From assembly GCA_031260295.1 (NCBI GenBank), contig JAIRKE010000028.1:1-64000 (forward strand): 64,000 nt of DNA, read 5' to 3'. How positions within the stretch are numbered: position 1 is the first letter of the stretch; each line of letters starts with the position of its first letter. The notes under the pieces are model-generated. The model worked only from the letters and a program-made list of their open reading frames with translations, searched no databases and was not told the origin of the DNA. The translations under genes and the position numbers were made by a program. Source of the DNA: Azonexus sp. Lineage in GTDB: Bacteria > Pseudomonadota > Gammaproteobacteria > Burkholderiales > Rhodocyclaceae. This document shows, in pieces, positions 39,647 to 49,687 of this stretch.

Positions 39647-40933
39647 TTAATTGTCGGCCGGTGCCGTGCGCTCCAGTTCGACAGCGGCGGCCAGGCAGGC
39701 CAGCCGTGCGACGACGCCGTAGGCGTAGAAGCGGTTGGGCGGCGAGTCGGGATTACCGCAGCGGTAATCGGGCAGGTTGCAGCCGGTTTCGAAGGCCAGC
39801 GGCTCGAAGCGCATGCCGGGTGTGTTGAGGTTCTCATCCTTGCCGCGGCCGGTATGCACGCGATAGAAGCCGCCGACGACGTAACGGTCGATCATGTAGA
39901 TGACAGGCTCGGCGACCGCCTCGTTGACCGTCTCGAAAGAATGCACGCCCTCCTGGATCAGCACCTCGGAGACTTCGAGACCCTCCTTGACCACGCTCAT
40001 TTTGTTGCGCTGCTTGCGGTTGAGCGCGATTACCTCATCGGCGTCGCGTACCGTCATCACACCCATGCCGTAAGTACCGGCATCGGCCTTGACCACCACG
40101 TAGGGGGTTTCGTCGATCGCGTATTCTCGATATTTCTCGCGGACGATGTCGAGCACGGCGGCGACGTTGGCGGCCAGGCATTCCTCGCCCTGGCGCTCGT
40201 GGAAATTGACGCTGTGGCAGACCGAGAAGGCCGGATTAATACGCCACGGATCGATGCCAATCTCGCGGGCAAAATCGTTGGCCACCTGGTCGTAGGCGGC
40301 GAAGTGGTTGGATTTGCGGCGCACCGCCCAACCAGCATGCACCGGCGGCAGCACGACCTGTTCGTCGAGTCCCTGCAGGATGGCCGGGATGCCGGCCGAG
40401 AGGTCGTTGTTGAGCAGGATGGCGCACGGCTCGAAGCCGGCGATGCCAAGCCGGTTGCCGTTGCGCAGCAGCGGTTCGAGCAGCAGTTGCTGGCCATTGT
40501 CGAGATCGATCGGGGTCGGACCGGCGAGATCGGGAAGCAGCGAGCCGATACGCACGTCGAGGCCGGTCTGCTTGAGCACGGCGGCAATCTGCGCGACGTT
40601 TTGCAGGTAGAACGGGTTGCGCGTGTGGTTTTCCGGGATCAGCAGCAGGCTTTTGGCTTCCGGGCAGAATTTCTCGATGGCGGTCATCGCCGCCTGCACG
40701 CACAACGGCAGGAAAGCCGGGTTGAGATTGTTGAAGCCGCCGGGGAATAAGTTGGTGTCGACTGGCGCCAGCTTGAAGCCGGAATTGCGCAGGTCCACCG
40801 AGGAGTAGAAAGGCGGCGTGTGCTCCAGCCACTGACCGCGCAACCAGTGCTCGATCTGCGGGCTGGCGGCGAGAAAACGGCGCTCCAGTTCGAGCAGGGG
40901 GCCGTTGAGGGCGGTGGTGAGGTGGGGAACCAT
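39647..40933 (-). CDS. gshA: glutamate-cysteine ligase (Acidithiobacillus-type GshA)
   Basis: 428 residues. It belongs to the proteobacterial GshA class distinct from the E. coli enzyme. Stretches that support this are YSSVDLRNSGFKLAPVDTNL, FPGGFNNLNPAFLPLCVQAA, YVVVKADAGTYGMGVMTVRD, NKMSVVKEGLEVSEVLIQEG and YMIDRYVVGGFYRVH. It makes gamma-glutamylcysteine, the first step of glutathione synthesis, with ATP. No gshB follows; apbE does. The oxyR gene 4 kb away concerns related oxidative stress, but linkage is not evidence of control. Confidence 0.9.
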   Translation of the reverse strand: MVPHLTTALNGPLLELERRFLAASPQIEHWLRGQWLEHTPPFYSSVDLRNSGFKLAPVDTNLFPGGFNNLNPAFLPLCVQAAMTAIEKFCPEAKSLLLIPENHTRNPFYLQNVAQIAAVLKQTGLDVRIGSLLPDLAGPTPIDLDNGQQLLLEPLLRNGNRLGIAGFEPCAILLNNDLSAGIPAILQGLDEQVVLPPVHAGWAVRRKSNHFAAYDQVANDFAREIGIDPWRINPAFSVCHSVNFHERQGEECLAANVAAVLDIVREKYREYAIDETPYVVVKADAGTYGMGVMTVRDADEVIALNRKQRNKMSVVKEGLEVSEVLIQEGVHSFETVNEAVAEPVIYMIDRYVVGGFYRVHTGRGKDENLNTPGMRFEPLAFETGCNLPDYRCGNPDSPPNRFYAYGVVARLACLAAAVELERTAPADN

Positions 40934-41073
40934 GGGCTGTCTTTCGCGGCCGGGCGGGCGAGTCGTTTATCGGCCAGCATGTTACACCGCGCTCCGGCAA
41001 AAAGCTGCCAGGGGCCGACCAAGCCCTTGAAAACAGGTAGAATTCTGCCCTTTGCTTTCATATCGGATTCACC

Positions 41074-42696
<1,623 letters not shown>

Positions 42697-42827
42697 GGCC
42701 GGAGCGGCGGGGAAAGCCCCGCGTGGAGTGTCGGAATTCTTTACAGTTGGCCGGCTGCCAAGCCTGCCAGGGCCGTAGAGTCCCGGAACAGGCTTGGCAT
42801 GCTAATTGTGTAAGTCTATGATTTTAT

Positions 42828-42851
42828 TGTATTGCGATGCGATGCAATACA
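42828..42851. promoter_or_regulatory. inverted repeat upstream of the sigma-54 promoter
   Basis: TGTATTGC (42828-42835) and GCAATACA (42844-42851) are perfect 8-bp arms with the spacer GATGCGAT. The site ends 5 bp before the -24 element of the PEP-CTERM gene promoter and could bind a dimeric regulator. Confidence 0.55.
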
Positions 42852-42856
42852 TTGCC

Positions 42857-42872
42857 TGGCACGAAATTTGCT
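42857..42872 (+). promoter_or_regulatory. sigma-54 (RpoN) promoter of the PEP-CTERM gene
   Basis: TGGCACGAAATTTGCT matches the consensus TGGCACG-N4-TTGCW at every specified position. The transcription start should fall near 42884, leaving about 30 nt with GGAGGG before the ATG at 42914. A weaker look-alike, TGGCATGCTAATTGTG, lies at 42795-42810. Confidence 0.85.
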
Positions 42873-42913
42873 GTTTATTCCCCCGTTCTTTTTTGACAAA
42901 CCACGGAGGGAAA

Positions 42914-44032
42914 ATGCATAAACCATCATTCACGATCAAGCCGATGATTCTGTCTATCGGCCTGTTGAGCCTTGCCGCTTCATTCACGGCGCAGGCCGCG
43001 CCGGTCACTTATGGCAACTACACTCTGGATGCCGAATACATCGTCGGCGCCAGTTCCGGCCCTAAGCAGGACGGGATGAGCGATTCCGGCGCCGAAGCAT
43101 GGAGTAATTTAGAGGTCTATGCCCACCCGAATGGTGCGAATCATTACTCGGGCAGAGGTAACTCGCTTGGCAGTGAAGTTGACTTCCATACCTACGGCTA
43201 CGACGATTCCTACTACCAACACGGCGTCAATTTCGGAGCGGAGGTTCAAGGCTACGGCAGCTTCTACGCACTTACCTCGGTGAATTACAGTACCGAGTAC
43301 AAAAATACCACCGATATGGCGCAGAATTTCATCTTAAACTTTGGCGTGCAGGAAGGCGAATTGGGTATTTACGGGCTTGGCGCAGGCGTGGCCGATCTGC
43401 TATTGAGTATCCGCATCAATGGCGAAGAGGTTGCGCTTAGCAAAACGACCTTGACTCAGGACGCTTCGGGTGGGCGCAGTTGCACCAGCAATGGCTTTGG
43501 GCTGCTGGGCGATTATATGGACTGCTCGGCAGAATACGCTAAAAGCATTATTGCGGGTCCCCGCAGCTATACGCTGGACCTGGAAGCGCTGGGCCTAGAT
43601 CTGATCGGTGCCGGCGAGATCTTAACCTTCGATTACGAGATCACCGCGACGGTCTACGGCGATCTGAGCAACTGGTGGGGGGAGACGGGGAGTACAACCT
43701 ACCATTCGTATACCTGCGACGAGTGGGTGCCGTGGCACTCGGGGGATGTGTTGCCTGTGGGTGCGAAGATGCTATCGCAACATGATGGTGTGTATTGCGC
43801 GTCCGGTCATTACGAAGTCTTTGATACTAATTCGGAAACTGGATATGCGATTGCCCGCTCTGGAGATCCGCTCGGTAATAGTTGGGTGCCGGGGGATGGG
43901 CCATCGGCTGGTTTCAATGGCCGCTTCGTCGATCCCAATCCGTCCTCATCCGACGTACCCGAGCCGTCCAGCGTGGCGCTGTTTGGCTTGGCGATCGCCG
44001 GGCTTGCGGCCATCCGCCGCCGCCGCGCCTGA
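42914..44032 (+). CDS. PEP-CTERM sorting-domain exported protein
   Basis: 372 residues from ATG 42914 (GGAGGG upstream); the longer frame to 42806 runs across the promoter. Signal peptide MHKPSFTIKPMILSIGLLSL plus AASFTAQAA. The mature part is Gly/Tyr/Ser/Asn-rich with no known enzyme motif. The C-terminus has VPEPSSVALFGLAIAGL followed by AAIRRRRA: PEP motif, hydrophobic helix, basic tail. Exosortase EpsH should cleave this during export, as with other exopolysaccharide-associated proteins. Neither exosortase nor polysaccharide genes are in the window. Expression should need RpoN and a PrsR-type activator, inferred from the promoter. Confidence 0.92.
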   Translation: MHKPSFTIKPMILSIGLLSLAASFTAQAAPVTYGNYTLDAEYIVGASSGPKQDGMSDSGAEAWSNLEVYAHPNGANHYSGRGNSLGSEVDFHTYGYDDSYYQHGVNFGAEVQGYGSFYALTSVNYSTEYKNTTDMAQNFILNFGVQEGELGIYGLGAGVADLLLSIRINGEEVALSKTTLTQDASGGRSCTSNGFGLLGDYMDCSAEYAKSIIAGPRSYTLDLEALGLDLIGAGEILTFDYEITATVYGDLSNWWGETGSTTYHSYTCDEWVPWHSGDVLPVGAKMLSQHDGVYCASGHYEVFDTNSETGYAIARSGDPLGNSWVPGDGPSAGFNGRFVDPNPSSSDVPEPSSVALFGLAIAGLAAIRRRRA

Positions 44033-44080
44033 TCTTGGCAAGCCGTGGCCAAGCGCCCACGGCTAGGTCGGTTGAAATCA

Positions 44081-44105
44081 AGACCCCGCTGCGGCGGGGT
44101 CTTTT
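44081..44105 (+). terminator. intrinsic terminator after the PEP-CTERM gene
   Basis: AGACCCCGC (44081-44089) and GCGGGGTCT (44094-44102) form a perfect 9-bp stem with the loop TGCG, followed by a short T-tract (CTTTTC). It lies 48 bp after the stop codon. Confidence 0.88.
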
Positions 44106-44166
44106 CATGGCGTTCCGAGAATCAGGCGTACAGCGCCTTGAGCGCTACATCCGGCGCGTTCAGCTC

Positions 44167-44204
44167 GTAGGTTGGGGTTCGCCTTTGGCTCACCCCCACC
44201 AACC
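44167..44204. repeat. MITE-like inverted sequence
   Basis: GTAGGTTGGGG (44167-44177) faces CCCCCACCAACC (44193-44204) around ttcgcctttggctca. It resembles the widespread GTAGGTTGGG...CCCAACC mobile-type palindromes of proteobacteria. The rest of this 300-bp spacer before rsuA shows nothing else clear. Confidence 0.5.
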
Positions 44205-44336
44205 ACTTCCCGGCCTGCGCCTCGTTTCTCGTAGCCCTACGACCCGTGCTTTGTTTTCCGCCACCAGGGCGCGAATGATGCGCGCACAATCGATGTCTGG
44301 ATTTGATGTACAGGGGGCGGATGCTACCATCGCCTG

Positions 44337-45044
44337 ATGCAACTTGAACGTATCCTCCACCGCCACGGCTTCGGTACGCGCAAGGAGTGCCGCGCTCTGA
44401 TCCGCCATGGGCGGGTCGCCGTCGCCGGCCAGACCTGCGCCGATCCTTTTGCCGAATTCGCTACCGATGGCCTGATTTTTTCCGTGGATGGCGTCGACTG
44501 GCCTTATTGCGAGTTCGCCACGCTGATGCTCAACAAGCCGGCCGGCTACGAATGCTCGCGCCAGCCGCGGCACCATCCCTCGGTATTCGAACTGCTGCCG
44601 CCGCCGTTGCGCCAGCGTGGCGTGCAGCCGGTCGGCCGGCTCGATGAGGACACCACCGGCCTGCTGCTGATCACCGACGACGGCCAACTCAATCACCAGC
44701 TATCTTCCGGCAAGCGCAAGGTGCCCAAGGTTTACTTGGCAACGACGAAACATCCGCTGGACGACAAGCAGATCGAGCGCCTGCGTTCCGGCGTGCTGCT
44801 TGCCGACGAAACGGCGCTGATCGCGGCGGTTGGGGCGGAGCAGGTGGGCAGCCATTGCCTGCGCCTGACTCTGACCGAAGGCAAATACCATCAGGTCAAA
44901 CGCATGGTGGCGGCGGTCGGCAACCGGGTCGAAGCGCTGCATCGCGAGGCAGTTGGTGACCTGGCGTTGCCGGACGATCTGCCGTCCGGCCAGTGGCGCT
45001 GGCTGACTGCCACCGATCTGGCTCGCCTAGGGGTGAATCAGTGA
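44337..45044 (+). CDS. rsuA: 16S rRNA pseudouridine(516) synthase
   Basis: 235 residues. An N-terminal S4-like domain (LERILHRHGFGTRKECRALI) precedes the catalytic domain with GRLDEDTTGLLLITDDGQLN, where the Asp is the nucleophile. The conserved KVYLATTKHPL and LTEGKYHQVKRMVAAVGNRV follow. Size and motifs fit RsuA, which modifies U516 of 16S rRNA, better than the larger RluB/RluF. Its TGA overlaps the oxyR GTG, so the two are coupled. Confidence 0.9.
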   Translation: MQLERILHRHGFGTRKECRALIRHGRVAVAGQTCADPFAEFATDGLIFSVDGVDWPYCEFATLMLNKPAGYECSRQPRHHPSVFELLPPPLRQRGVQPVGRLDEDTTGLLLITDDGQLNHQLSSGKRKVPKVYLATTKHPLDDKQIERLRSGVLLADETALIAAVGAEQVGSHCLRLTLTEGKYHQVKRMVAAVGNRVEALHREAVGDLALPDDLPSGQWRWLTATDLARLGVNQ

Positions 45045-45955
45045 CCCTGACCGAAATGCGTTACATCGTGGCCCTGGCGCGTGAGCGCCATTTTGGCCGG
45101 GCAGCCGAGGCTTGCCACGTCAGCCAGCCGACGCTGTCGGTGGCGATCAAGAAAGTGGAGGGGCAGATCGGCGCCGTGCTGTTCGAGCGGAGTGCCAGCG
45201 ATGTGCGTATCACCGCCTTGGGCGAGCGCATCGTCGACCAGGCGCGGCGGGTACTCGAAGAGGCAGTGAAGCTGGAGGAAATCGCCAGTGCCAGCGGCGA
45301 CGCGATGGGCGGCCAGTTACGCGTCGGCATCATCTACACCATCGCCCCCTACCTGCTGCCGCAACTGATTCCGGCGCTGAACCGCGAGGCGCCGGCCATG
45401 CCGCTGTTCCTCAAGGAGGATTTCACGGCCAACCTGATTCCGGCGCTGAAATCCGGAGAGCTGGACGTGATCATCATCGCCTTGCCCCTCGCTGAACCCG
45501 GACTGGTCGCCCAGCCGGTGTACGACGAGCCGTTCCGCGTCGTCGTGCCGGCCAGGCATCCCTGGGTCGGCCGTCTGGACATCCCGGCTGCTGAACTGGA
45601 GGGCCAGAGCCTGTTGCTGCTTGGCCAGGGCAATTGCTTTCGCGACCAGGTGCTGGAATCCTGCCCGCGCCTTGGCGACCAGGGGGCGCAGGCGCACATG
45701 CTCGAAGGCAGTTCGCTGGAAACCATCCGCTACATGGTGGCCAGCGGCGCCGGTGTGGCGGTGATGCCGAGTACTGCCGCCGATCCGCTGATCGAGCGCG
45801 AGCCGCTGGTGCGCGTGCTGCCCTTCGCCGGTCAGTCGCCGTCGCGCACGGTCGGCCTGGTCTGGCGGGTGACCTATCCGCACACGCAGGCCATCGACGT
45901 ACTGCGCGCCGCCGTGCTGTCCTGCTCACTGTCCGGCGCCACGGTACGGCGGTAG
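45041..45955 (+). CDS. oxyR: LysR-type peroxide regulator OxyR
   Basis: 304 residues from GTG 45041 (VTLTEMRYIVALARERHFGR). The helix-turn-helix is RAAEACHVSQPTLSVAIKKV. The two redox cysteines are present in GNCFRDQVLESC, spaced as in E. coli OxyR (GHCLRDQAMGFC), so it should sense hydrogen peroxide by disulfide formation. It probably activates catalase and peroxiredoxin genes elsewhere. It is translationally coupled to rsuA, an unusual partner, and a parS site follows 11 bp after its stop. Confidence 0.93.
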   Translation: MTLTEMRYIVALARERHFGRAAEACHVSQPTLSVAIKKVEGQIGAVLFERSASDVRITALGERIVDQARRVLEEAVKLEEIASASGDAMGGQLRVGIIYTIAPYLLPQLIPALNREAPAMPLFLKEDFTANLIPALKSGELDVIIIALPLAEPGLVAQPVYDEPFRVVVPARHPWVGRLDIPAAELEGQSLLLLGQGNCFRDQVLESCPRLGDQGAQAHMLEGSSLETIRYMVASGAGVAVMPSTAADPLIEREPLVRVLPFAGQSPSRTVGLVWRVTYPHTQAIDVLRAAVLSCSLSGATVRR

Positions 45956-45966
45956 CGCGCCAACCC

Positions 45967-45982
45967 GGTTTCACGTGAAACA
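45967..45982. promoter_or_regulatory. parS site 2
   Basis: GGTTTCACGTGAAACA matches the 16-bp consensus in 15 positions; only the first base differs, and the inner 14 bp are a perfect palindrome. It lies in the 57-bp spacer between the convergent oxyR and topB genes, about 21 kb from the candidate oriC. Confidence 0.88.
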
Positions 45983-46012
45983 TTGCGGCGGGTAGCGCCG
46001 TAACGCTGGCGC

Positions 46013-48535
46013 TCAGGCTTTCGCTGGCTTTTTCGCGGCCAGTTTCTTGGCCGCCGGCGCCTTTTTCTCAAATTCGAAGCCAACCTTGCCGCCGGCCGTC
46101 ACCAAATAGGCCGAGAACTTGCGCCGTGTGCGGTTCGAGACAAATTCCTTCAACAAATCGGTCTTGCCGTCGGCCAGCAGCTTTTTCATCTGGGCGGCAT
46201 CCACCGGCTGTTGCAGGATGATCTTGCCGGAGCGGAAGTCGCAGGACTTGGCCGGGCCGACCGATTTTTCGCAGACGTAGGCGGTGCCGTGCTCGAATAC
46301 TGGGGCGGCGCATTTCGGACAGGTGCCGAGGCTGTCCTGGCCGGAGAAGTCGACCGGCTCGGCCGACTCGTCGCCAGCCTTGTCCTGGCCGAAGTCGAAT
46401 TCCGGCTCCATGTTGTCGTTGAGCTTGATGGCGGCGGTGAAGCTGCGCCCCATCTTGTTACGGAAGCCGGTCAGCGGCCCGATTTGTTTTTCGGTGAGCA
46501 GGGTGTCGATCTCGGCCGGCTCGAACTGGCGGCCGGCGACGATTTTCCACAGCGCGTAGTCGCAAGCGCCGCACTGGAACTTCTTGTAGGTTTCGCGAAT
46601 TTCGCCGCCGCAGCGCGGGCAGGGGGCGGTCAGCACGCCGAAGTCGCCGGGAATGGTGTCGGCTTCGAAGGTTTTGGCGCGCTCGACGATGTGGCGCGTC
46701 ATTTCGGCGATCTCACGCATGAATTCCTGGCGCGTGAATTCGCCTTTCTCGATGCGGCCGAGTTTCCATTCCCAATCGCCGGTCAGTTCCGGCTGGGTCA
46801 GTTCGGTCACGCCGAGGCCATTGAGCAGCGTCATCAGCGAGAAGGCCTTGGCGGTGGGGATCAACTCGCGCCCCTCGCGGTGGATGTACTGCTCGCCGAT
46901 CAGGTTCTCGATGATCTGGGCGCGTGTCGCTGGCGTGCCGAGGCCGCGGCCAGCCATCGCCGCCTTCAGTTCCTCGTCGTCGACCATTTTGCCGGCGCCT
47001 TCCATGGCCGACAGCAGTGTCGCTTCCGAATAGCGCGGCGGCGGCTTGGTCGTGTTGGCCTTGACGGTGACTTCCTCGGCCTTGACCTTTTCGTCCTTGG
47101 CCACGGCGACCAGGTTGCCTTCGTCGCCTTCCTGGCTTTCTTTGCCATGCACAGCCAGCCAGCCGGGATTGACCAGCACTTTGCCTTCGGTCTTGAAGGG
47201 ATGGCTTTCGACGCGGGTGATGCGCGTGGTGACCAGGTATTCGGCGGCCGGGAAGAAGACGGATAGGAAGCGGCGGACGACGAAGTCGTACAGCTTTTGT
47301 TCCATCTCGTTGAGGTGCTTGGGCGCCTGCGGTGTCGGGATGATGGCGAAGTGGTCGCTGATCTTGGTATTATTGAAGATGCGCTTGTTTGGCAGCACCC
47401 AGTTGCGCGCCAGTATCTGGTGGGCGAATGGCGAATAACGGGCGAGCAGCACTTCGTCGTGACCTTTGCCGGCCCCCTGGCCGGTGAGTACGGTCAGGGT
47501 TTCCTTGACCGTCGGCAGATAATCCTCCGGCAGGCAGCGCGAGTCGGTCCGCGGATAGGTCAGCACCTTGTGCTTTTCGTACAGCGCTTGCGCCAGCGAC
47601 AGCGTGGTTTTGGCCGAGAAGCCGAAGCGAGCATTGGCTTCGCGTTGCAGGCTGGTCAGATCGAAGAGCAGCGGCGACAGGCGGTTTTCCGGCTTGGTTT
47701 CCTCGCTGGCGACGCCGGGTTTACCCTGTGTCGCGGCGCGGATCGCCTCGGCGCGTTTTTCTTCCCACAGGCGGTCGGCGCGGGCGTGTTCGTCGTCTTC
47801 CTTGCCCTTGTAGCCTTCGTCGAACCATTTGCCGGTATAGCTGCCGGCGCGGGCGGCGAATTCGGCCTCGACTTCCCAGTAGGAGCGCGGCTTGAATTCG
47901 CGGATCTTCTTTTCGCGCTCAACGACGATGGCCAGCGTCGGCGTCTGCACGCGGCCAACGGTGGTCAGATGAAAACCGCCGGTCTTGGAATTGAAGGCGG
48001 TCATCGCCCGCGTGCCGTTGATGCCGACCAGCCAGTCGGATTCGGAACGGCACACGGCGGCGTCGCCCAGGCCCTGCAATTCGTGGCCGGCACGCAAGTG
48101 CGCGAAACCGTCGCGGATGGCGCCCTGGGTCATGGATTGCAGCCACAGGCGCTGCACCGGTTTGCCCGACTTGGTGTGCTGGGCGATGTAATTGAAGATC
48201 AGCTCACCTTCGCGGCCCGCGTCGCAGGCGTTGACCAGACCGCCGACGTCCTTGCGTTTGATCAGCTTGGTCAGCAATTTCAGGCGCGCCTCGGTTTTCT
48301 CGATCGGCGACAGCGCGAAATGCGGCGGAATCACCGGCAGATGGGCGAACGACCATTTACCGCGCTTGACCTCGAATTCCTCTGGGCAGGACAGTTCCAG
48401 CAAATGGCCGATGGCCGACGACAAAATGTAAGTTTCGCTCTCGAAATAGTCGTCGTGCTTGGTGAACCCTCCCAGCGCCTTGGCGATGTCGGCGGCGACG
48501 GACGGTTTTTCGGCGATGATCAGCTTTTTGGTCAT
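46013..48535 (-). CDS. topB: DNA topoisomerase III
   Basis: 840 residues. The TOPRIM domain has KKLIIAEKPSVAADIAKALG and NACDAGREGELIFNYI. The catalytic tyrosine is in LTYPRTDSRCLPEDY. QTPTLAIVVEREKKIREF is a type IA motif. Two C-terminal zinc-type modules follow (PCPRCGGEI near 648 and CPKCAAPVFEHG near 745), then a Lys/Ala-rich tail (KKAPAAKKLAAKKPAKA). It decatenates and relaxes negatively supercoiled DNA. It is longer than E. coli TopB (653 residues) because of the added tail. dprA lies upstream on the same strand. Confidence 0.95.
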   Translation of the reverse strand: MTKKLIIAEKPSVAADIAKALGGFTKHDDYFESETYILSSAIGHLLELSCPEEFEVKRGKWSFAHLPVIPPHFALSPIEKTEARLKLLTKLIKRKDVGGLVNACDAGREGELIFNYIAQHTKSGKPVQRLWLQSMTQGAIRDGFAHLRAGHELQGLGDAAVCRSESDWLVGINGTRAMTAFNSKTGGFHLTTVGRVQTPTLAIVVEREKKIREFKPRSYWEVEAEFAARAGSYTGKWFDEGYKGKEDDEHARADRLWEEKRAEAIRAATQGKPGVASEETKPENRLSPLLFDLTSLQREANARFGFSAKTTLSLAQALYEKHKVLTYPRTDSRCLPEDYLPTVKETLTVLTGQGAGKGHDEVLLARYSPFAHQILARNWVLPNKRIFNNTKISDHFAIIPTPQAPKHLNEMEQKLYDFVVRRFLSVFFPAAEYLVTTRITRVESHPFKTEGKVLVNPGWLAVHGKESQEGDEGNLVAVAKDEKVKAEEVTVKANTTKPPPRYSEATLLSAMEGAGKMVDDEELKAAMAGRGLGTPATRAQIIENLIGEQYIHREGRELIPTAKAFSLMTLLNGLGVTELTQPELTGDWEWKLGRIEKGEFTRQEFMREIAEMTRHIVERAKTFEADTIPGDFGVLTAPCPRCGGEIRETYKKFQCGACDYALWKIVAGRQFEPAEIDTLLTEKQIGPLTGFRNKMGRSFTAAIKLNDNMEPEFDFGQDKAGDESAEPVDFSGQDSLGTCPKCAAPVFEHGTAYVCEKSVGPAKSCDFRSGKIILQQPVDAAQMKKLLADGKTDLLKEFVSNRTRRKFSAYLVTAGGKVGFEFEKKAPAAKKLAAKKPAKA

Positions 48536-48610
48536 GGAATTTGCCTATTGAATGCCGGCGGATGATAAGTGGCCGGCGAGCAGCTTGGCAAGCTGTGCTT
48601 GGGCCGGCGA

Positions 48611-49687
48611 TCAGGCCAGGCGCTGATAGCGGTTGCCCGGCAGGCAGGCGATGCGGCCCGCGAGTTCGAGCGTCAGCAATTCGCCGAGCAGGCGGTCGGC
48701 GCCCAGCTCGGTACGGGCCACGAGTTCGTCGAGCGAGCAGGGATCGTGGCCGAGGGCGGTAATGATCGGATGGCTGTTGCTTTTGGCAATGCTTGGCTCG
48801 GAAGGCGATTCCGCTACCAGATCGGTGAATTCCTCAAGGATGTCGGCTGCCGACTCGACCAGCTTGGCGCCCTGTTTGATCAGTTGATGGCAGCCGCGGG
48901 CGAGCGGCGAATGGATCGAACCGGGAATGGCGAAGACCTCGCGCCCCTGTTCGGCAGCCAGGCGGGCGGTGATCAGCGAGCCGCTCTGCGGCGCCGCCTC
49001 GACCACCAGCACGCCACGCGTCAAGCCCGCGATGACCCGGTTGCGGCGAGGAAAGTTGGCGGCCAGCGGCGACGTGCCGAGCGGAAATTCGGAGACGATA
49101 ACGCCCTGTTCAAGAATGGCCAGCGCCAGGTCGCGGTTGCCGGCCGGGTAGAGGCGGTCGGCGCCGGTGCCGACGACGGCGATCGTCGGGCCGCCGCCGC
49201 TCAGGGCGCCGCGGTGGGCGGCGGCATCGATGCCCAAAGCCAGGCCACTGACGATCGGCAGGCCGTGGACAGCCAAGGTGCGAGCGAAGCTTTCCGCCGT
49301 CTGGCAACCTTGCGGCGTGGCGTTGCGGCTGCCGACAATGGCCAGGCCGCGCCCTTGCAGATGCGCCGGATCGCCGCGCAGGTACAGCAGAATCGGCGGA
49401 TCGGGAATTTCCAGCAGGGCCGGCGGGTAATCGGCATCGGCCAGGGTGATGATGACATTGCCGGGTTGCGCGGCCCAGGCCAGGCTGCGTTCGACGAGAT
49501 CAGCGGAATCATGTTCGAACAGCAAGTCGGCGCGGCTGCCGATGATGCCGCGCACAGCCAAGGGACCGGCGGCGAAAACGGCTTCGGGTAAACCGAAAGC
49601 GGCGAGCAGCTTGCGCTGGGACTCGCCGCCGATGCCGGGAATCAGGGTCAGCCGCAACCAAGCGGCCAACCCCGTCGGGTCGCTCAC
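48611..49687 (-). CDS. dprA: DNA processing protein DprA (Smf)
   Basis: 358 residues from a GTG that overlaps the LysM gene's stop. N-terminal SAM-like helices are WLRLTLIPGIGGESQRKLLA. The Rossmann-like core has GRGLAIVGSRNATPQGCQTA, GLPIVSGLALGIDAAAHRGA, GTGADRLYPAGNRDLA and REVFAIPGSIHSPLARGCHQ. A winged-helix C-terminus (LDELVARTELGADRLLGELL) follows. It protects incoming single-stranded DNA and loads RecA during natural transformation. No com genes are nearby. Confidence 0.96.
   Translation of the reverse strand: MSDPTGLAAWLRLTLIPGIGGESQRKLLAAFGLPEAVFAAGPLAVRGIIGSRADLLFEHDSADLVERSLAWAAQPGNVIITLADADYPPALLEIPDPPILLYLRGDPAHLQGRGLAIVGSRNATPQGCQTAESFARTLAVHGLPIVSGLALGIDAAAHRGALSGGGPTIAVVGTGADRLYPAGNRDLALAILEQGVIVSEFPLGTSPLAANFPRRNRVIAGLTRGVLVVEAAPQSGSLITARLAAEQGREVFAIPGSIHSPLARGCHQLIKQGAKLVESAADILEEFTDLVAESPSEPSIAKSNSHPIITALGHDPCSLDELVARTELGADRLLGELLTLELAGRIACLPGNRYQRLA

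Noticed and set aside
42710..42735. GCGGGG-AAAG-CCCCGC hairpin after ybiT as a terminator
   Set aside because: The stem is only 6 bp and no T-tract follows, so it is too weak to call.
46211..48565. Two long plus-strand frames (351 and 422 codons) antisense to topB
   Set aside because: Low-complexity shadow translations of the topB reverse strand, without ribosome sites or domains.
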